Origin: Anaerotardibacter muris
GTDB taxonomy: Bacteria > Actinomycetota > Coriobacteriia > Coriobacteriales > Eggerthellaceae
DNA length: 64,000 bases
Assembly: GCF_943192915.1 (NCBI RefSeq)
Contig: NZ_CALPCD010000004.1
Span: 1-64,000, forward strand
Direction: 5' to 3'
The notes beneath the pieces were generated by a model. The model worked only from the letters and a program-made list of their open reading frames with translations. It did no database searches and had not been told where the DNA came from. Below are positions 8,505-17,459 of the stretch, one piece after another. How positions within the stretch are numbered: position 1 is the first letter of the stretch; every line of letters starts with the position of its first letter. The translations under genes were made by a program, and so were the position numbers.

Positions 8505-9557
8505 TTAGTGGCGCTGGTCGGCGTTCCATGATTTAGGAACGAACATATCCTCGAAGAAGTTGATGGCATACCGGTCGGTCATACCAGCAACATGGTCGGT
8601 AACAGCACGCAGGGGATCATCTCCTGCGAGCGCGCGGTATTCAGCGGGCACTTCATCGTAGTGGCGCACGAAATAGTTGAAGATGTCCTCTACCAGGTGG
8701 CGCGCCTTATAAACTTCGCGCATGACCTGATCAGAGGTATAGACCTTGTCGAACAGGAACGTGCGCAACTCCATCATGGCATCCCATATAGGTTCGCTCA
8801 TATAGATGTCGCCGCGGGCATTGGACGTTTCGATCATGTCTTCCACTAAGGTTTGGATGCGGTCCGCATGATCCTGGCCGATGATGCGGTGGGTTGATTC
8901 TGGCAGATCGGTCTCTTTGAGCGTTCCCGCACGTAAGGCATCGTCGATGTCGTGATTCACGTACGCGATGCGGTCGGCAGTGGCCACGATGCGCCCCTCA
9001 TAGGTCTTCGCGCGCTCCGAACCAGTGTGATGCACGATGCCATCGCGCACTTCTTCGGTAAGGTTCAATCCCTTGCCGTCATTCTCGATCACCTCTACCA
9101 CACGCAGGCTTTGGATGTTGTGGCGATAGAGCTGCTTGCTCGCAGGGTCTTCTGGGTCGAGTCCCTGGTGGATGGCCAGACAACGGCTGATGGATTCTTC
9201 ACCTACATGGCCAAACGGCGTATGACCTAGATCATGACCAAGTGCGATAGCCTCAGTAAGATCTTCGTTCAGACCAAGCGCACGAGCGATGGTGCGAGCG
9301 ATCTGAGCCACTTCGAGCGTATGCGTAAGACGCGTGCGGTAATGATCGCCCACCGGCGCCAAGAACACTTGGGTCTTATGCGAAAGACGACGAAACGCCT
9401 TGGTGTGCAAGATCTTGTCACGATCCTTCTGATATTCGCTTCGATAACGGTCTTCCTCTGAAACGCGGTCGCGCGCAGCATGAGCAGAAAGAGCTGCCTG
9501 GCTGCTAAGGAGCTGCTGTTCCTGTTTGGTCCTATCATCGCGCGTGGTCAATTCCAT
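8505..9557 (-). CDS. dgt: deoxyguanosinetriphosphate triphosphohydrolase-like HD protein
   Basis: This HD-domain dNTP triphosphohydrolase would convert dGTP (or other dNTPs) to the nucleoside and tripolyphosphate. The 350 residues begin with the signature YRSEYQKDRDKILHTKAFRRL. Metal ligands follow: YRTRLTHTLEVAQIAR, then ALGHDLGHTPFGHVGE (the HD pair). A late conserved segment ATADRIAYVNHDIDDALRAG carries the second Asp cluster. It heads a long leftward gene run and is separated by 3 nt from the zinc-ribbon gene upstream. Substrate preference within this family varies and cannot be read from the sequence. Confidence 0.93.
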   Translation of the reverse strand: MELTTRDDRTKQEQQLLSSQAALSAHAARDRVSEEDRYRSEYQKDRDKILHTKAFRRLSHKTQVFLAPVGDHYRTRLTHTLEVAQIARTIARALGLNEDLTEAIALGHDLGHTPFGHVGEESISRCLAIHQGLDPEDPASKQLYRHNIQSLRVVEVIENDGKGLNLTEEVRDGIVHHTGSERAKTYEGRIVATADRIAYVNHDIDDALRAGTLKETDLPESTHRIIGQDHADRIQTLVEDMIETSNARGDIYMSEPIWDAMMELRTFLFDKVYTSDQVMREVYKARHLVEDIFNYFVRHYDEVPAEYRALAGDDPLRAVTDHVAGMTDRYAINFFEDMFVPKSWNADQRH

Positions 9558-9560
9558 GGA

Positions 9561-10298
9561 CTATGATTCCTTTGCTTGGTCGGAGACGATGAGCAATCGT
9601 CGGCATGAGGGGCATTTTGAAACGGGCGCATCCTGCTTGATGCGGGCGATCTTGGATGCATCGAAGACCGAACGACAAGCACTGCAGGCCCCATCCACCA
9701 TCTGAGCTACGCCAATGCCGCCACATTCCTTGCAAGCGCGCTGGTAAGCCCTATAGAGCTCAGGGTTCACCTTGTCTTGAAGTGCCTGATGACGAGCATT
9801 ATTCTCTGCGATCGTACGCTGGAGCGCCCCACCCTCTTGCTGGAACGATGCGATAAGGTCCTTTTCGCGCGCTTCGAGGTTCGCGCACCCGTCCATGATC
9901 TGGTCCATGAGCGGCTTCACCCGTTCGATCTGCTGATCGACGCGTTCCATGTCTTCCGCGAGCTTCTCACGGCGCTTCGCAACACCATGCAAGTCCTTGG
10001 TATAGGATTCGACGCTGCGGTAATCTCCCTGTACGCGTTCGAGCGCTTCCTGGGTTTCCTGCTGCTTTGCTGCCAAGCGCTCATCTTCAGCCATAAGACC
10101 ATGAAGTTCGTCTTCGGCTGTATCGAGCATGTCTTGGACCTGGGTCTTCTTCTTCACGATAGCCGCAAGCTTCTGGCGCACTTCGAGCAACGCTTGACGC
10201 TGTGGAAGCTCTTCGAGCTTCTTCGACGTATGGATGTTCTCGATATCGATGCTCTGCAGTTGCTCGAGCGCATCAACTTCAGCTGGGGTGGCTAGCAT
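9561..10298 (-). CDS. C4-type zinc ribbon protein (DUF164/zf-RING_7)
   Basis: A 245-residue protein with a long coiled coil (about residues 30-180, rich in Glu, Gln, Arg and Leu) and a C-terminal zinc ribbon. The zinc ligands are CKECGG, CSACRSVF and CPSCRRLL. Proteins of this type are widespread in actinobacteria and Firmicutes, and their function is not established. They are commonly encoded beside the Nif3-like gene, as here. The start at 10298 follows GAGGTCTTC. It probably shares an operon with dgt (3-nt gap) and the upstream Nif3-like gene. Confidence 0.88.
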   Translation of the reverse strand: MLATPAEVDALEQLQSIDIENIHTSKKLEELPQRQALLEVRQKLAAIVKKKTQVQDMLDTAEDELHGLMAEDERLAAKQQETQEALERVQGDYRSVESYTKDLHGVAKRREKLAEDMERVDQQIERVKPLMDQIMDGCANLEAREKDLIASFQQEGGALQRTIAENNARHQALQDKVNPELYRAYQRACKECGGIGVAQMVDGACSACRSVFDASKIARIKQDAPVSKCPSCRRLLIVSDQAKES

Positions 10299-10328
10299 GA
10301 AGACCTCGCTTTTCCTCTGAATACCAGT

Positions 10329-11207
10329 TTACTGACGAATGCTCTCGGGGGTGTACCAATTATTGGACTGGTCAACGACCATGACCGAGGAATCTGGCAA
10401 CCCTGCATTGAGCGCCTCGGTGGCGAGCAATGCGCACAACGGCCGCTCGGAAACATCATGACCAAGTTCGATGATGGTGAGCCCCGATTCGTGAGCTTCG
10501 AGCGCGGGGTGATATTTCACTTCCCCGCAAATGAGGCAATCGATGGAATTCTCCAAGCAAAGCCCCACCATATCAGTAGCAGAACCACCGCAGGTCACTA
10601 CAGTTTTCAAGAGCGTCTTTGGGTTGCCCCACACGCGCGGGACCGACCCGAACACAGAAACGCAACGAGCAGCGAGGTGCTCGAGCGAGACGGGGTCATC
10701 TCCACTAGAGCACACCATGCCAAAGCCCTTATCAGCGTGGCCTGGCAGTGGATCGAGCACGTATTGCGTGTTCAAACGCAGCATAGCTGGCAAGATAGCC
10801 AACGCCTCGCGCGAAACATCGCAAGCCGTATGGAAATTCATGAGGTTGATGCCGTGCGAGAGCGCGTAGTTGATGATGGCGCCAGGTTTGGCCCCTTGCA
10901 CCGTTTCGGGCATGAAGTTATCAACAGGCGCGATGAACGCAGGATGGTGTGTGAGCACCACGTTCGCACCCAATTCATGGGCCTTCTCAAGGATGCTGAT
11001 CGTTGGATCGAGCGCTACGACCACGCCCGTTACCTCCTGACCAGGATTGCCCACCAACAGTCCCGTGCGATCCCAAGAGCAGGCATCTTCGCGCGGGAAC
11101 GCTTGGAGCAGTCGCTGTTCGAGCGTACCTACGGAAATACCCGTCTTCACGGCAGCGATGGGGCCTGTGGGAACCTTGAACAGTGCATTGATATCGGTTT
11201 CAGCCAT
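10329..11207 (-). CDS. Nif3-like dinuclear metal centre protein
   Basis: This is a member of the NIF3/YqfO hexameric family, metal-binding proteins sometimes annotated as GTP cyclohydrolase I type 2 homologues without firm proof. Conserved metal-site segments are visible: WDRTGLLVGNP, VVLTHHPAFIAP, NFHTACDV and, near the end, CGEVKYHPALEAHESGLTIIELGHDVSE. At 292 residues it lacks the large insert seen in some homologues. The start is supported by AAAGGCGCTC. It sits between a PHP phosphatase and the zinc-ribbon gene on the same strand. Confidence 0.9.
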   Translation of the reverse strand: MAETDINALFKVPTGPIAAVKTGISVGTLEQRLLQAFPREDACSWDRTGLLVGNPGQEVTGVVVALDPTISILEKAHELGANVVLTHHPAFIAPVDNFMPETVQGAKPGAIINYALSHGINLMNFHTACDVSREALAILPAMLRLNTQYVLDPLPGHADKGFGMVCSSGDDPVSLEHLAARCVSVFGSVPRVWGNPKTLLKTVVTCGGSATDMVGLCLENSIDCLICGEVKYHPALEAHESGLTIIELGHDVSERPLCALLATEALNAGLPDSSVMVVDQSNNWYTPESIRQ

Positions 11208-11224
11208 GAGCGCCTTCTTTCAGA

Positions 11225-12040
11225 TCATGCGAGCGGGATGGTGCGGCGATCGCCTCCAGGCTGGATGACGGTGATCTGACGATAACCCGCTTCGTGGAGC
11301 AGCTTAAGACCCGCTTCGATACCGCGATCGACGAAACGCGGATCGTGCGCGTCTGTTCCTAGTGTAGCGGGCACGCCTGCTTTCCTGAATTCTGTTAACA
11401 AATCGATATGCGGATACAGCTCCTTGCAGGCATAGGTCGCGCCCGAAGTATTCACCTCGATCATGCGCTGACCTGCAGCTGCTGCTTCGGCTGCACGCTG
11501 GTAGGCGCGCTTGATGTCGAAAGCAGAAGATGGATATTTGTTGAACTTCTTCACCAGATCGGGATGAGCCATCACGTCATAGGGCATGTTCGATGTGCAA
11601 GCTTCGCAGAACTGATCGAAGTAACGCTCCCAAATAGCATCATGACCCACTTCGTCCCAATGATCAGCCTGATCAGGGTCATCGAAGGGCCACAGGTCCA
11701 GATAGTGCACGGAGCCTAGGATGATGTCGAAACGTTCCCAATCGATAGCATCCAGATCGCGATCTTCATCAGCACCGAGCCAGTCTAGTTCGGTACCGAT
11801 GAGCACCTGGATACCAGGGTGCTTCGCGCGCGCTGCTTCGATCTGCTCACAATAATCTTCGAGCACATCCCAGGGCATCGAGATGTAATTCGTAGGATCG
11901 ATATCTGCCGAAAGCGGGAAGTGCTCGGTCAGTGCTACGGTAGAGATGCTGGCAGCTTCAGCAGCCGCCACCACTTCTTCCACCGTGCCACTTCCATGGC
12001 CCGTCAGACCGGTATGAGTGTGCGTGTTGATCAGTTCCAT
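11225..12040 (-). CDS. PHP-domain phosphatase (histidinol-phosphatase type)
   Basis: A 271-residue PHP domain metalloenzyme. It opens with NTHTHTGLTGHGSG, the usual HxH metal pair, then has ALTEHFPLSADID and ILGSVHYLDLWPF, and ends with TLGTDAHDPRFV, which supplies the final Asp-His ligands. This order matches HisK-type histidinol-phosphate phosphatases and related PHP enzymes. No other histidine genes are near, so the substrate is open. Its first 10 nt overlap the end of the cysteine desulfurase gene, suggesting coupling. Confidence 0.85.
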   Translation of the reverse strand: MELINTHTHTGLTGHGSGTVEEVVAAAEAASISTVALTEHFPLSADIDPTNYISMPWDVLEDYCEQIEAARAKHPGIQVLIGTELDWLGADEDRDLDAIDWERFDIILGSVHYLDLWPFDDPDQADHWDEVGHDAIWERYFDQFCEACTSNMPYDVMAHPDLVKKFNKYPSSAFDIKRAYQRAAEAAAAGQRMIEVNTSGATYACKELYPHIDLLTEFRKAGVPATLGTDAHDPRFVDRGIEAGLKLLHEAGYRQITVIQPGGDRRTIPLA

Positions 12041-13248
12041 GTATCTTCCAAGACCTCCCCGAACGCAGCGATAGCGCGTTCGATATCAGCTTCCGTAGTC
12101 TCAGAGCCAAGCGAGAAACGGACCATGCCCAATGCACGGTCACGGTCGATGCCCAGCGCACGGAGCACATGCGAGGGGTCGAGCGAGTGCGAAGCGCATG
12201 CTGAACCGCCAGAAACGCTGATACCCCGTTTGTCCAATTGCAAGATGAGCGTCTCACTTTCGAACCCAGGGCACAGCACCGAAACGATATGCGGACCATA
12301 TTCACCCGCCGAAAGATCGACCACAGGCTCCACGCCTGCAAGCGCAGTAACACCTGCGAAGAGCTTATCGCGCAGGCTGGTCATGGCCACTGACTGTTGC
12401 GGCTGCGCATCGACCGCCGCCTTGAGCGCCGCGGCGAAGCCTACCACACCTGCGATGTTCTGCGTACCGCTGCGGCGATCGGATTCCTGACCACCACCCA
12501 CGATCTGCGCAGCGAAGGGCGTGCGCGCCTTCAGCCACAACGCGCCTACTCCTTTTGGCCCCCCGACCTTATGGGAAGAGAGCGAAAGCGCATCAACGTC
12601 CCATTCCTTCACCGAAACAGGGACCTTACCGAGCGCCTGAGTAGCATCACAATGAAAGAGCGCGCCTGCTTCGTGGGCGATACGCGAAAGAGCAGGAATA
12701 TCCATGACAGAGCCTACCTCGTTATTGAGCGCCATGATCGATACGAGCACAGGATCATGAGCCTTTTCGAGCGGGGTCTGAAGCGCCTCAGGCGTGATGA
12801 AGCCTCCCGCATTCGGCTGAACGCAGACAACTTCGATACCACGGCGGCGCAACAGCTCTGCAGCCTGCAGCACTGCATCGTGCTCGATAGCAGAGACCAC
12901 CACGCTCGGAGCTGGATCGAGCGCCCTTTGCCCCATTCCGAAGCCACTACCGCGCTTTTGCAGCACGCCTTCAACGATGCCCAACAATGCCATATTGTCG
13001 GCTTCGGTCGCCCCCGAAGTGAAGATGACCTCATCAGGACGCCCATCGATAGCTCGTGCAACATCACGACGCGCCGCTTCGAGCACCTTGAATGCCCTGC
13101 GGCCTGGCCCATGGAGAGAATTGGCGTTGCCGCCGCCCGCCTCTATGCCAGCGAAGCCGGGGGTGAGATAAGGCGCCATCGCATCGAAGGCCACTTGAGA
13201 GAGCGGCGCCGTGGCTGCCCAATCAAGATATATCAGTTCGTTGCTCAT
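12031..13248 (-). CDS. cysteine desulfurase (NifS/IscS family)
   Basis: This is a PLP enzyme that transfers sulfur from cysteine to Fe-S cluster or thio-tRNA pathways. The 405 residues show DWAATAPLS at the N-terminus, FTSGATEADNMAL, the His-containing AIEHDAV, HCDATQALGKV and the PLP-lysine motif LSSHKVGGPKGVGALW. The catalytic cysteine is in GGSACASHS. The segment DRRSGTQNIAGVVGFAAAL is typical of the class I IscS/NifS group. There is no iscU or mnmA next to it. The start follows GTAGGACCGG; rpe begins 6 nt downstream. Confidence 0.93.
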   Translation of the reverse strand: MSNELIYLDWAATAPLSQVAFDAMAPYLTPGFAGIEAGGGNANSLHGPGRRAFKVLEAARRDVARAIDGRPDEVIFTSGATEADNMALLGIVEGVLQKRGSGFGMGQRALDPAPSVVVSAIEHDAVLQAAELLRRRGIEVVCVQPNAGGFITPEALQTPLEKAHDPVLVSIMALNNEVGSVMDIPALSRIAHEAGALFHCDATQALGKVPVSVKEWDVDALSLSSHKVGGPKGVGALWLKARTPFAAQIVGGGQESDRRSGTQNIAGVVGFAAALKAAVDAQPQQSVAMTSLRDKLFAGVTALAGVEPVVDLSAGEYGPHIVSVLCPGFESETLILQLDKRGISVSGGSACASHSLDPSHVLRALGIDRDRALGMVRFSLGSETTEADIERAIAAFGEVLEDTWN

Positions 13249-13254
13249 CCGGTC

Positions 13255-13950
13255 CTACTCCCCCGCAGGTTGAGCGGCCTCGCCCGCCACGCGGATGGCA
13301 GACACCGCGGCAGCTGGATCGGATGCGGCGAACACCCCAGAGCCCGCCACGAGCACGTCTGCCCCTTGCGCGCATACAAGACCTGCGGTTCGATCAGCAT
13401 TCACGCCACCATCGACCTCGATGAGCAGGTTAGGATTGCGCTGGGCAGCCAAACGCGCCACGTATCCCACGCGATCTTCGCTGCCCTCGATATAAGACTG
13501 CCCTGAAAAACCTGGGTAAACGCTCATGACCAAGATCATGTCAACATCTTCGATGAAAGGATCGAGCGCTTCGATGGGCATATCGGGCTTCAAGGTGAGC
13601 ACGGGGTGAGCCCCACGCTTGCGGATATGACGCAGCAACCCGTGAAGCTGATCTTCATCGGGAACCGCTTCGATATGGACCGAAACGTAATCGGGCTGAG
13701 CATCCAGATACCAATCGATCTGCTCGAGCGGATTCGAGATCATCAGGTGCACATCGATGGGCAACTGGGTGATAGCACGCAACTGCTTCACGAAGGGCAC
13801 GCCGATAGTGAGGTTCGGAACGAAATGCCCGTCCATCACATCCACATGGATGATGTCAGCACCCGCAGCCTCGAGCATGCGGATATCGCGTTCCATATCC
13901 ATGAAATTCCCCGACAAGATAGAAGGTGCGATCTTCACTTCGCCGAACAT
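13255..13950 (-). CDS. rpe: ribulose-phosphate 3-epimerase
   Basis: Rpe interconverts ribulose 5-phosphate and xylulose 5-phosphate in the pentose phosphate pathway. The TIM-barrel motifs are clear: IAPSILSGNFMDMERD, HVDVMDGHFVPNLTIG, DVHLMISNP, MSVYPGFSGQSYI and IEVDGGVN. At 231 residues it is close to the normal 215-225. The ATG is preceded by GAGGAGAGAATCTG and overlaps the ogt stop by one nucleotide. Confidence 0.96.
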   Translation of the reverse strand: MFGEVKIAPSILSGNFMDMERDIRMLEAAGADIIHVDVMDGHFVPNLTIGVPFVKQLRAITQLPIDVHLMISNPLEQIDWYLDAQPDYVSVHIEAVPDEDQLHGLLRHIRKRGAHPVLTLKPDMPIEALDPFIEDVDMILVMSVYPGFSGQSYIEGSEDRVGYVARLAAQRNPNLLIEVDGGVNADRTAGLVCAQGADVLVAGSGVFAASDPAAAVSAIRVAGEAAQPAGE

Positions 13951-14462
13951 CAGATTCTCTCCTCAGTATTTGGATCGTTGGTATCGTTAGAGTATCGCTG
14001 CTCAAGACCGAGCAAGAATCTCTTGATCTTAAGACCTGCCGCATAACCGACCAGATCTCCGTTCGATCCGATCACACGATGACACGGTATAAGGATGAGC
14101 AACGGATTCTTATTGTTCGCGCCGCCCACGGCACGCAGCGCCTTGGGGTTGCCGATCATGCACGCCACATCCTGATAGCTGCACGTTTGGCCATACGGGA
14201 TGGTCTGGAGCGCCTGCCACACCCGCTTCTGGAAATCGGTACCCGCAGGGTCGAGCGGCAGATCGAAGACCTTGCGCTTACCTGCAAGATATTCCTGGAT
14301 CTGGTTGGCAGCCTCATTGGTGAGCGCTGTGGGCATCTGATCGCCAGGCAGTTCCACCGCACCGAATGCGAGCTGCGTGAGCGCCACTCCATTGCTCGCC
14401 AGCGTGATGCGGCCCATGGGCGTAGGATAGATGAAATAGGTCTGTTGCGTTGCCTGCCCCAC
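13950..14462 (-). CDS. ogt: methylated-DNA--protein-cysteine methyltransferase
   Basis: This suicide repair protein removes O6-alkyl groups from guanine. The active site is IPCHRVIGSNG, followed by GYAAGLKIKRFLL. The helix-turn-helix with the Arg finger, PYGQTCSYQDVA...IGNPKALRAVGGANNKNP, precedes it. The 170 residues fit the Ogt/MGMT class. It uses a GTG start preceded by AAGGCTTCAGC. It lies between gpsA and rpe, with a one-nucleotide overlap with rpe. Confidence 0.95.
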   Translation of the reverse strand: MGQATQQTYFIYPTPMGRITLASNGVALTQLAFGAVELPGDQMPTALTNEAANQIQEYLAGKRKVFDLPLDPAGTDFQKRVWQALQTIPYGQTCSYQDVACMIGNPKALRAVGGANNKNPLLILIPCHRVIGSNGDLVGYAAGLKIKRFLLGLEQRYSNDTNDPNTEERI

Positions 14463-14471
14463 GCTGAAGCC

Positions 14472-15479
14472 TTAGTGCTCGAAGCCCCAGAATTCAGTGG
14501 TGAAGGGGCGCCCGATGAGCACGGATGCCGCTTCATCGATAGGGGCCTTATCCCAGAGCACGTTTCGCACTGCTCGCGTGATGGGCAGCTCGACACCGTA
14601 TTTCGCTGCCAGTGGCTCGATGGTCTTGCACGCAAGTGCGCCTTCCACCACCATATGGGTCTCGTTCTCGTATTCTTCCAAGGTCTTGCCCTGGGCAACG
14701 GTCTTGCCGAATGCGCGGTTTCGGGAATGTTCTGAGGTGCAGGTAGCGATAAGATCGCCCGCACCCGCCAATCCCATCACGGTGAGTGGGTCTCCCCCGC
14801 GCGCTGCCACCAAACGGCCCATCTCCGCCATGCCGCGCGTCATGAGCATGGCCGCAGTATTGTCACCCATGCCCAGACCGTAGGACATGCCTACCGCAAT
14901 AGCGATGACGTTCTTGAAAGCAGCGCACAGCTCCACGCCGATATAGTCGGATGAAACGTAGCAACGGAAAGCTTGTGATGCGAACAGATCGCGGAAGAAT
15001 AGAGCCGTGGCTTCCGAAGGAGAGGCGATCACCGTTGCAGAAGGCACGCCCAACACCACCTCTTCAGCGTGGTTCGGACCCGAGAGCACCGCCAAGCGAT
15101 CTTCGTTACCCAGCACCTCGGCGATGACCTCGATGGGCAACAGCATGGTCTCAGCCTCAACGCCCTTCGAGCACACGATGATGGGAAGCGAATCGCTTAC
15201 CAAGCCTTTCATACGCTCGGCGAATTCACGCACTAGATGCGAAGGCACCACGATCACGCAGGCCCCTGCCCCTTCGAGCGCTTCGTCAAGATCGCTCGTG
15301 GCTACGAGCGTTTGCGCAAGCTCGACTTCGCTTAAGTAGCGTGGGTTGTGATGGTCGCGCGTGATGGTCTGAGCCACTTCATCCTTGCGCGCCCATATGC
15401 AAACATCATTTCCGTTATGAGCTAGCGTGTTCGCAAGCGCCGTGCCCCACGAACCAGCACCGATCACTGCAACTTTCAT
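14472..15479 (-). CDS. gpsA: NAD(P)H-dependent glycerol-3-phosphate dehydrogenase
   Basis: GpsA reduces dihydroxyacetone phosphate to sn-glycerol 3-phosphate for phospholipid synthesis. The Rossmann motif VIGAGSWGTALAN starts the protein. The catalytic lysine region is AAFKNVIAIAVGMSYGLGMGDNTAAML, followed by GLAGAGDLIATCTSEHSRNR. The length of 335 residues is standard. Its ATG overlaps the plsY stop by one base, so the two steps that make and acylate glycerol 3-phosphate are coupled. Confidence 0.96.
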   Translation of the reverse strand: MKVAVIGAGSWGTALANTLAHNGNDVCIWARKDEVAQTITRDHHNPRYLSEVELAQTLVATSDLDEALEGAGACVIVVPSHLVREFAERMKGLVSDSLPIIVCSKGVEAETMLLPIEVIAEVLGNEDRLAVLSGPNHAEEVVLGVPSATVIASPSEATALFFRDLFASQAFRCYVSSDYIGVELCAAFKNVIAIAVGMSYGLGMGDNTAAMLMTRGMAEMGRLVAARGGDPLTVMGLAGAGDLIATCTSEHSRNRAFGKTVAQGKTLEEYENETHMVVEGALACKTIEPLAAKYGVELPITRAVRNVLWDKAPIDEAASVLIGRPFTTEFWGFEH

Positions 15480-16132
15480 CAGGCGCTCTTCTCCTTCTTC
15501 TTGGAGCCGATGCGATTCTCGTTATGGTTGAGCAGGCGCTTGATGTTCTCGCGATGCGCATAGATGATCAAGAGCGCTGCAATGGTGATAGCCACGATAA
15601 CGGGGATATTGCCCCAATATAGATAGCATGCGATGGGCGGGCAGATGAGTGCAGCAGCGATGGAGCCCACCGATACATAGCGCGTCGCAACCACCAAGAT
15701 AGCGAACACGAGCAGCTCGACGATGGAGAAGAACACGCCGATGGTGAAGAAGCACGCCCCAATGGCCACAGCGATGCCCTTGCCGCCATGGAACTTCAGC
15801 CACGGCGAATAGATATGGCCCACGATGCAGCCCAAGAATGCGAGCGAGAGCAGGAACTGCCCCGCTGCCAGGCCTGATGTGAGAATAGCCATGTTCATGA
15901 ACACGGTGCCCAGATAGCCCGAGAGCAAGCCCTTTCCGAAATCCAAAAGGAAGACAGAAGCACCGCCCACCTTACCGAGCGAGCGCATGGCGTTGGTGGT
16001 ACCGATATTGCCCGAGCCTTCAGAACGAATGTCCTTCTTGAAGAACAAGCGCGAAACGATCACTCCGAACGGAATGGACCCGAGCAGAAACGTGATGACG
16101 AATATGAGGATAGCCATTACTGCCAAGCTCAT
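15479..16132 (-). CDS. plsY: glycerol-3-phosphate acyltransferase PlsY
   Basis: PlsY is a membrane enzyme that acylates glycerol 3-phosphate from acyl phosphate, the first step of phosphatidic acid synthesis. Its 217 residues have about five membrane segments and the three family motifs: GSIPFGVIVSRLF with SEGSGNIGTTNAMR, KFHGGKGIAVAIGA, and the late region around YAHRENIKRLLNHNENRIG. The C-terminus is basic. It lies 3 nt downstream of der and overlaps gpsA. Confidence 0.95.
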   Translation of the reverse strand: MSLAVMAILIFVITFLLGSIPFGVIVSRLFFKKDIRSEGSGNIGTTNAMRSLGKVGGASVFLLDFGKGLLSGYLGTVFMNMAILTSGLAAGQFLLSLAFLGCIVGHIYSPWLKFHGGKGIAVAIGACFFTIGVFFSIVELLVFAILVVATRYVSVGSIAAALICPPIACYLYWGNIPVIVAITIAALLIIYAHRENIKRLLNHNENRIGSKKKEKSA

Positions 16133-16135
16133 CGA

Positions 16136-17446
16136 TCAGTCCTTTTTCTTGAAACGAAGGCGGATAGGGGTTCCTTCCAGATCGAACGCGTTACGCAGGC
16201 GCTTCTCAAGATAGCGCTCGTAAGACGGTTCGATGATATCTGGATGATTGCAGAAGAAGGTGAACTGCGGCGGACACGTGCCCGTTTGCGTAACGTATTT
16301 GATCTTGAGCAGCTTCTTGCCCTTGGAGATAGTATGACCGAAGTCGCGGATCTCTTGGAGCCAATTGTTCAGCTTGGAAGTGGAGATGGAGCTGCAATAA
16401 TTCTCGTAAGCCTTATCCACTGCTGCCCAGATACGATGAACGTTCTTGCCAGAGAGCGCCGATATAGCGATGACAGGCGCATAGCCCACGAACATCAGGC
16501 GGTCCTTGATGCGCTCGCGTATCTCGGCCTTTGCTTCTGGGCCCTCTACCAGGTCCCACTTATTCAGCACGATGACCATGGCGCAACCACGTTCTGCCGC
16601 CATGCCCGCAACGCGCTGATCCTGGTCGGTAAGGCCAACGGTGCCGTCGATCACGAGCAGCACCACTTCAGCACGATCGATAGCGCGCAGGGCGCGCACG
16701 TAGCCGTAATATTCCACATCCTGATCGATGACGCCCTTGCGACGCAGACCCGCAGTGTCAACGATGGTGTAGTACTGACCCTCGTGCTCGATGGTGGTGT
16801 CGATGGCATCGCGCGTGGTACCCGCCACATCAGAGACGATAGAGCGGTCGTTGTTGGTCATCTTATTGGTGAGCGAAGACTTGCCTGCATTGGGGCGGCC
16901 GATGATGGCCACGTTGATGGTGTCGAGCGATTCGACCTCTTCCACTTCTTCAGGGAACAGCGTCACCACTTCATCGAGCAGATCGCCCGTACCCGTGCCA
17001 TGGAGCGCAGAGACCGGCCAAGGCTCCCCTAAGCCCAGCTGCATGAACTCCCACATGGCATTGTTGTCGGCTGGGTTGTCGAGCTTGTTGACCACCAACA
17101 TCACTGGCTTGTTGGAGCGGCGCAAGATATTCGCTACCGCCTGGTCGTCAGCATTGATGCCAGTCTTGCCATCTACCAAGAACAAGATGACATCGGCCTG
17201 GTCGGTTGCAACGAGCGCTTGGGATCGGATCGATTCCTGGAAGGCATCGTCCTTGTTCATCTCGATGCCGCCCGTGTCGATGAGCGTGAAATCACGCCCG
17301 TTCCAATCGGCTTCATGGTACGAACGGTCGCGCGTCACACCACGCATCTCGTGCACGATCGCTTCGTTGTTCTCCGCGATGCGGTTGACCAGCGTCGATT
17401 TGCCCACATTCGGGCGTCCTACGATTGCAACTACGGGCAAAGCCAT
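16136..17446 (-). CDS. der: ribosome-associated GTPase Der (EngA)
   Basis: Der has two tandem GTPase domains and a KH-like C-terminal domain, and acts in assembly of the 50S subunit. Domain 1 has GRPNVGKSTL, DTGG and NKLD; domain 2 has GRPNAGKSSL, DTAGL and NKWD. The KH-like part runs from about residue 350 to the end. The start at 17446 (MALPVVAIVG) is preceded by GAGGATATTGAT; a longer reading frame upstream would overlap ispH and shows no homology. The 436 residues match the family. Confidence 0.97.
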   Translation of the reverse strand: MALPVVAIVGRPNVGKSTLVNRIAENNEAIVHEMRGVTRDRSYHEADWNGRDFTLIDTGGIEMNKDDAFQESIRSQALVATDQADVILFLVDGKTGINADDQAVANILRRSNKPVMLVVNKLDNPADNNAMWEFMQLGLGEPWPVSALHGTGTGDLLDEVVTLFPEEVEEVESLDTINVAIIGRPNAGKSSLTNKMTNNDRSIVSDVAGTTRDAIDTTIEHEGQYYTIVDTAGLRRKGVIDQDVEYYGYVRALRAIDRAEVVLLVIDGTVGLTDQDQRVAGMAAERGCAMVIVLNKWDLVEGPEAKAEIRERIKDRLMFVGYAPVIAISALSGKNVHRIWAAVDKAYENYCSSISTSKLNNWLQEIRDFGHTISKGKKLLKIKYVTQTGTCPPQFTFFCNHPDIIEPSYERYLEKRLRNAFDLEGTPIRLRFKKKD

Positions 17447-17459
17447 ATCAATATCCTCA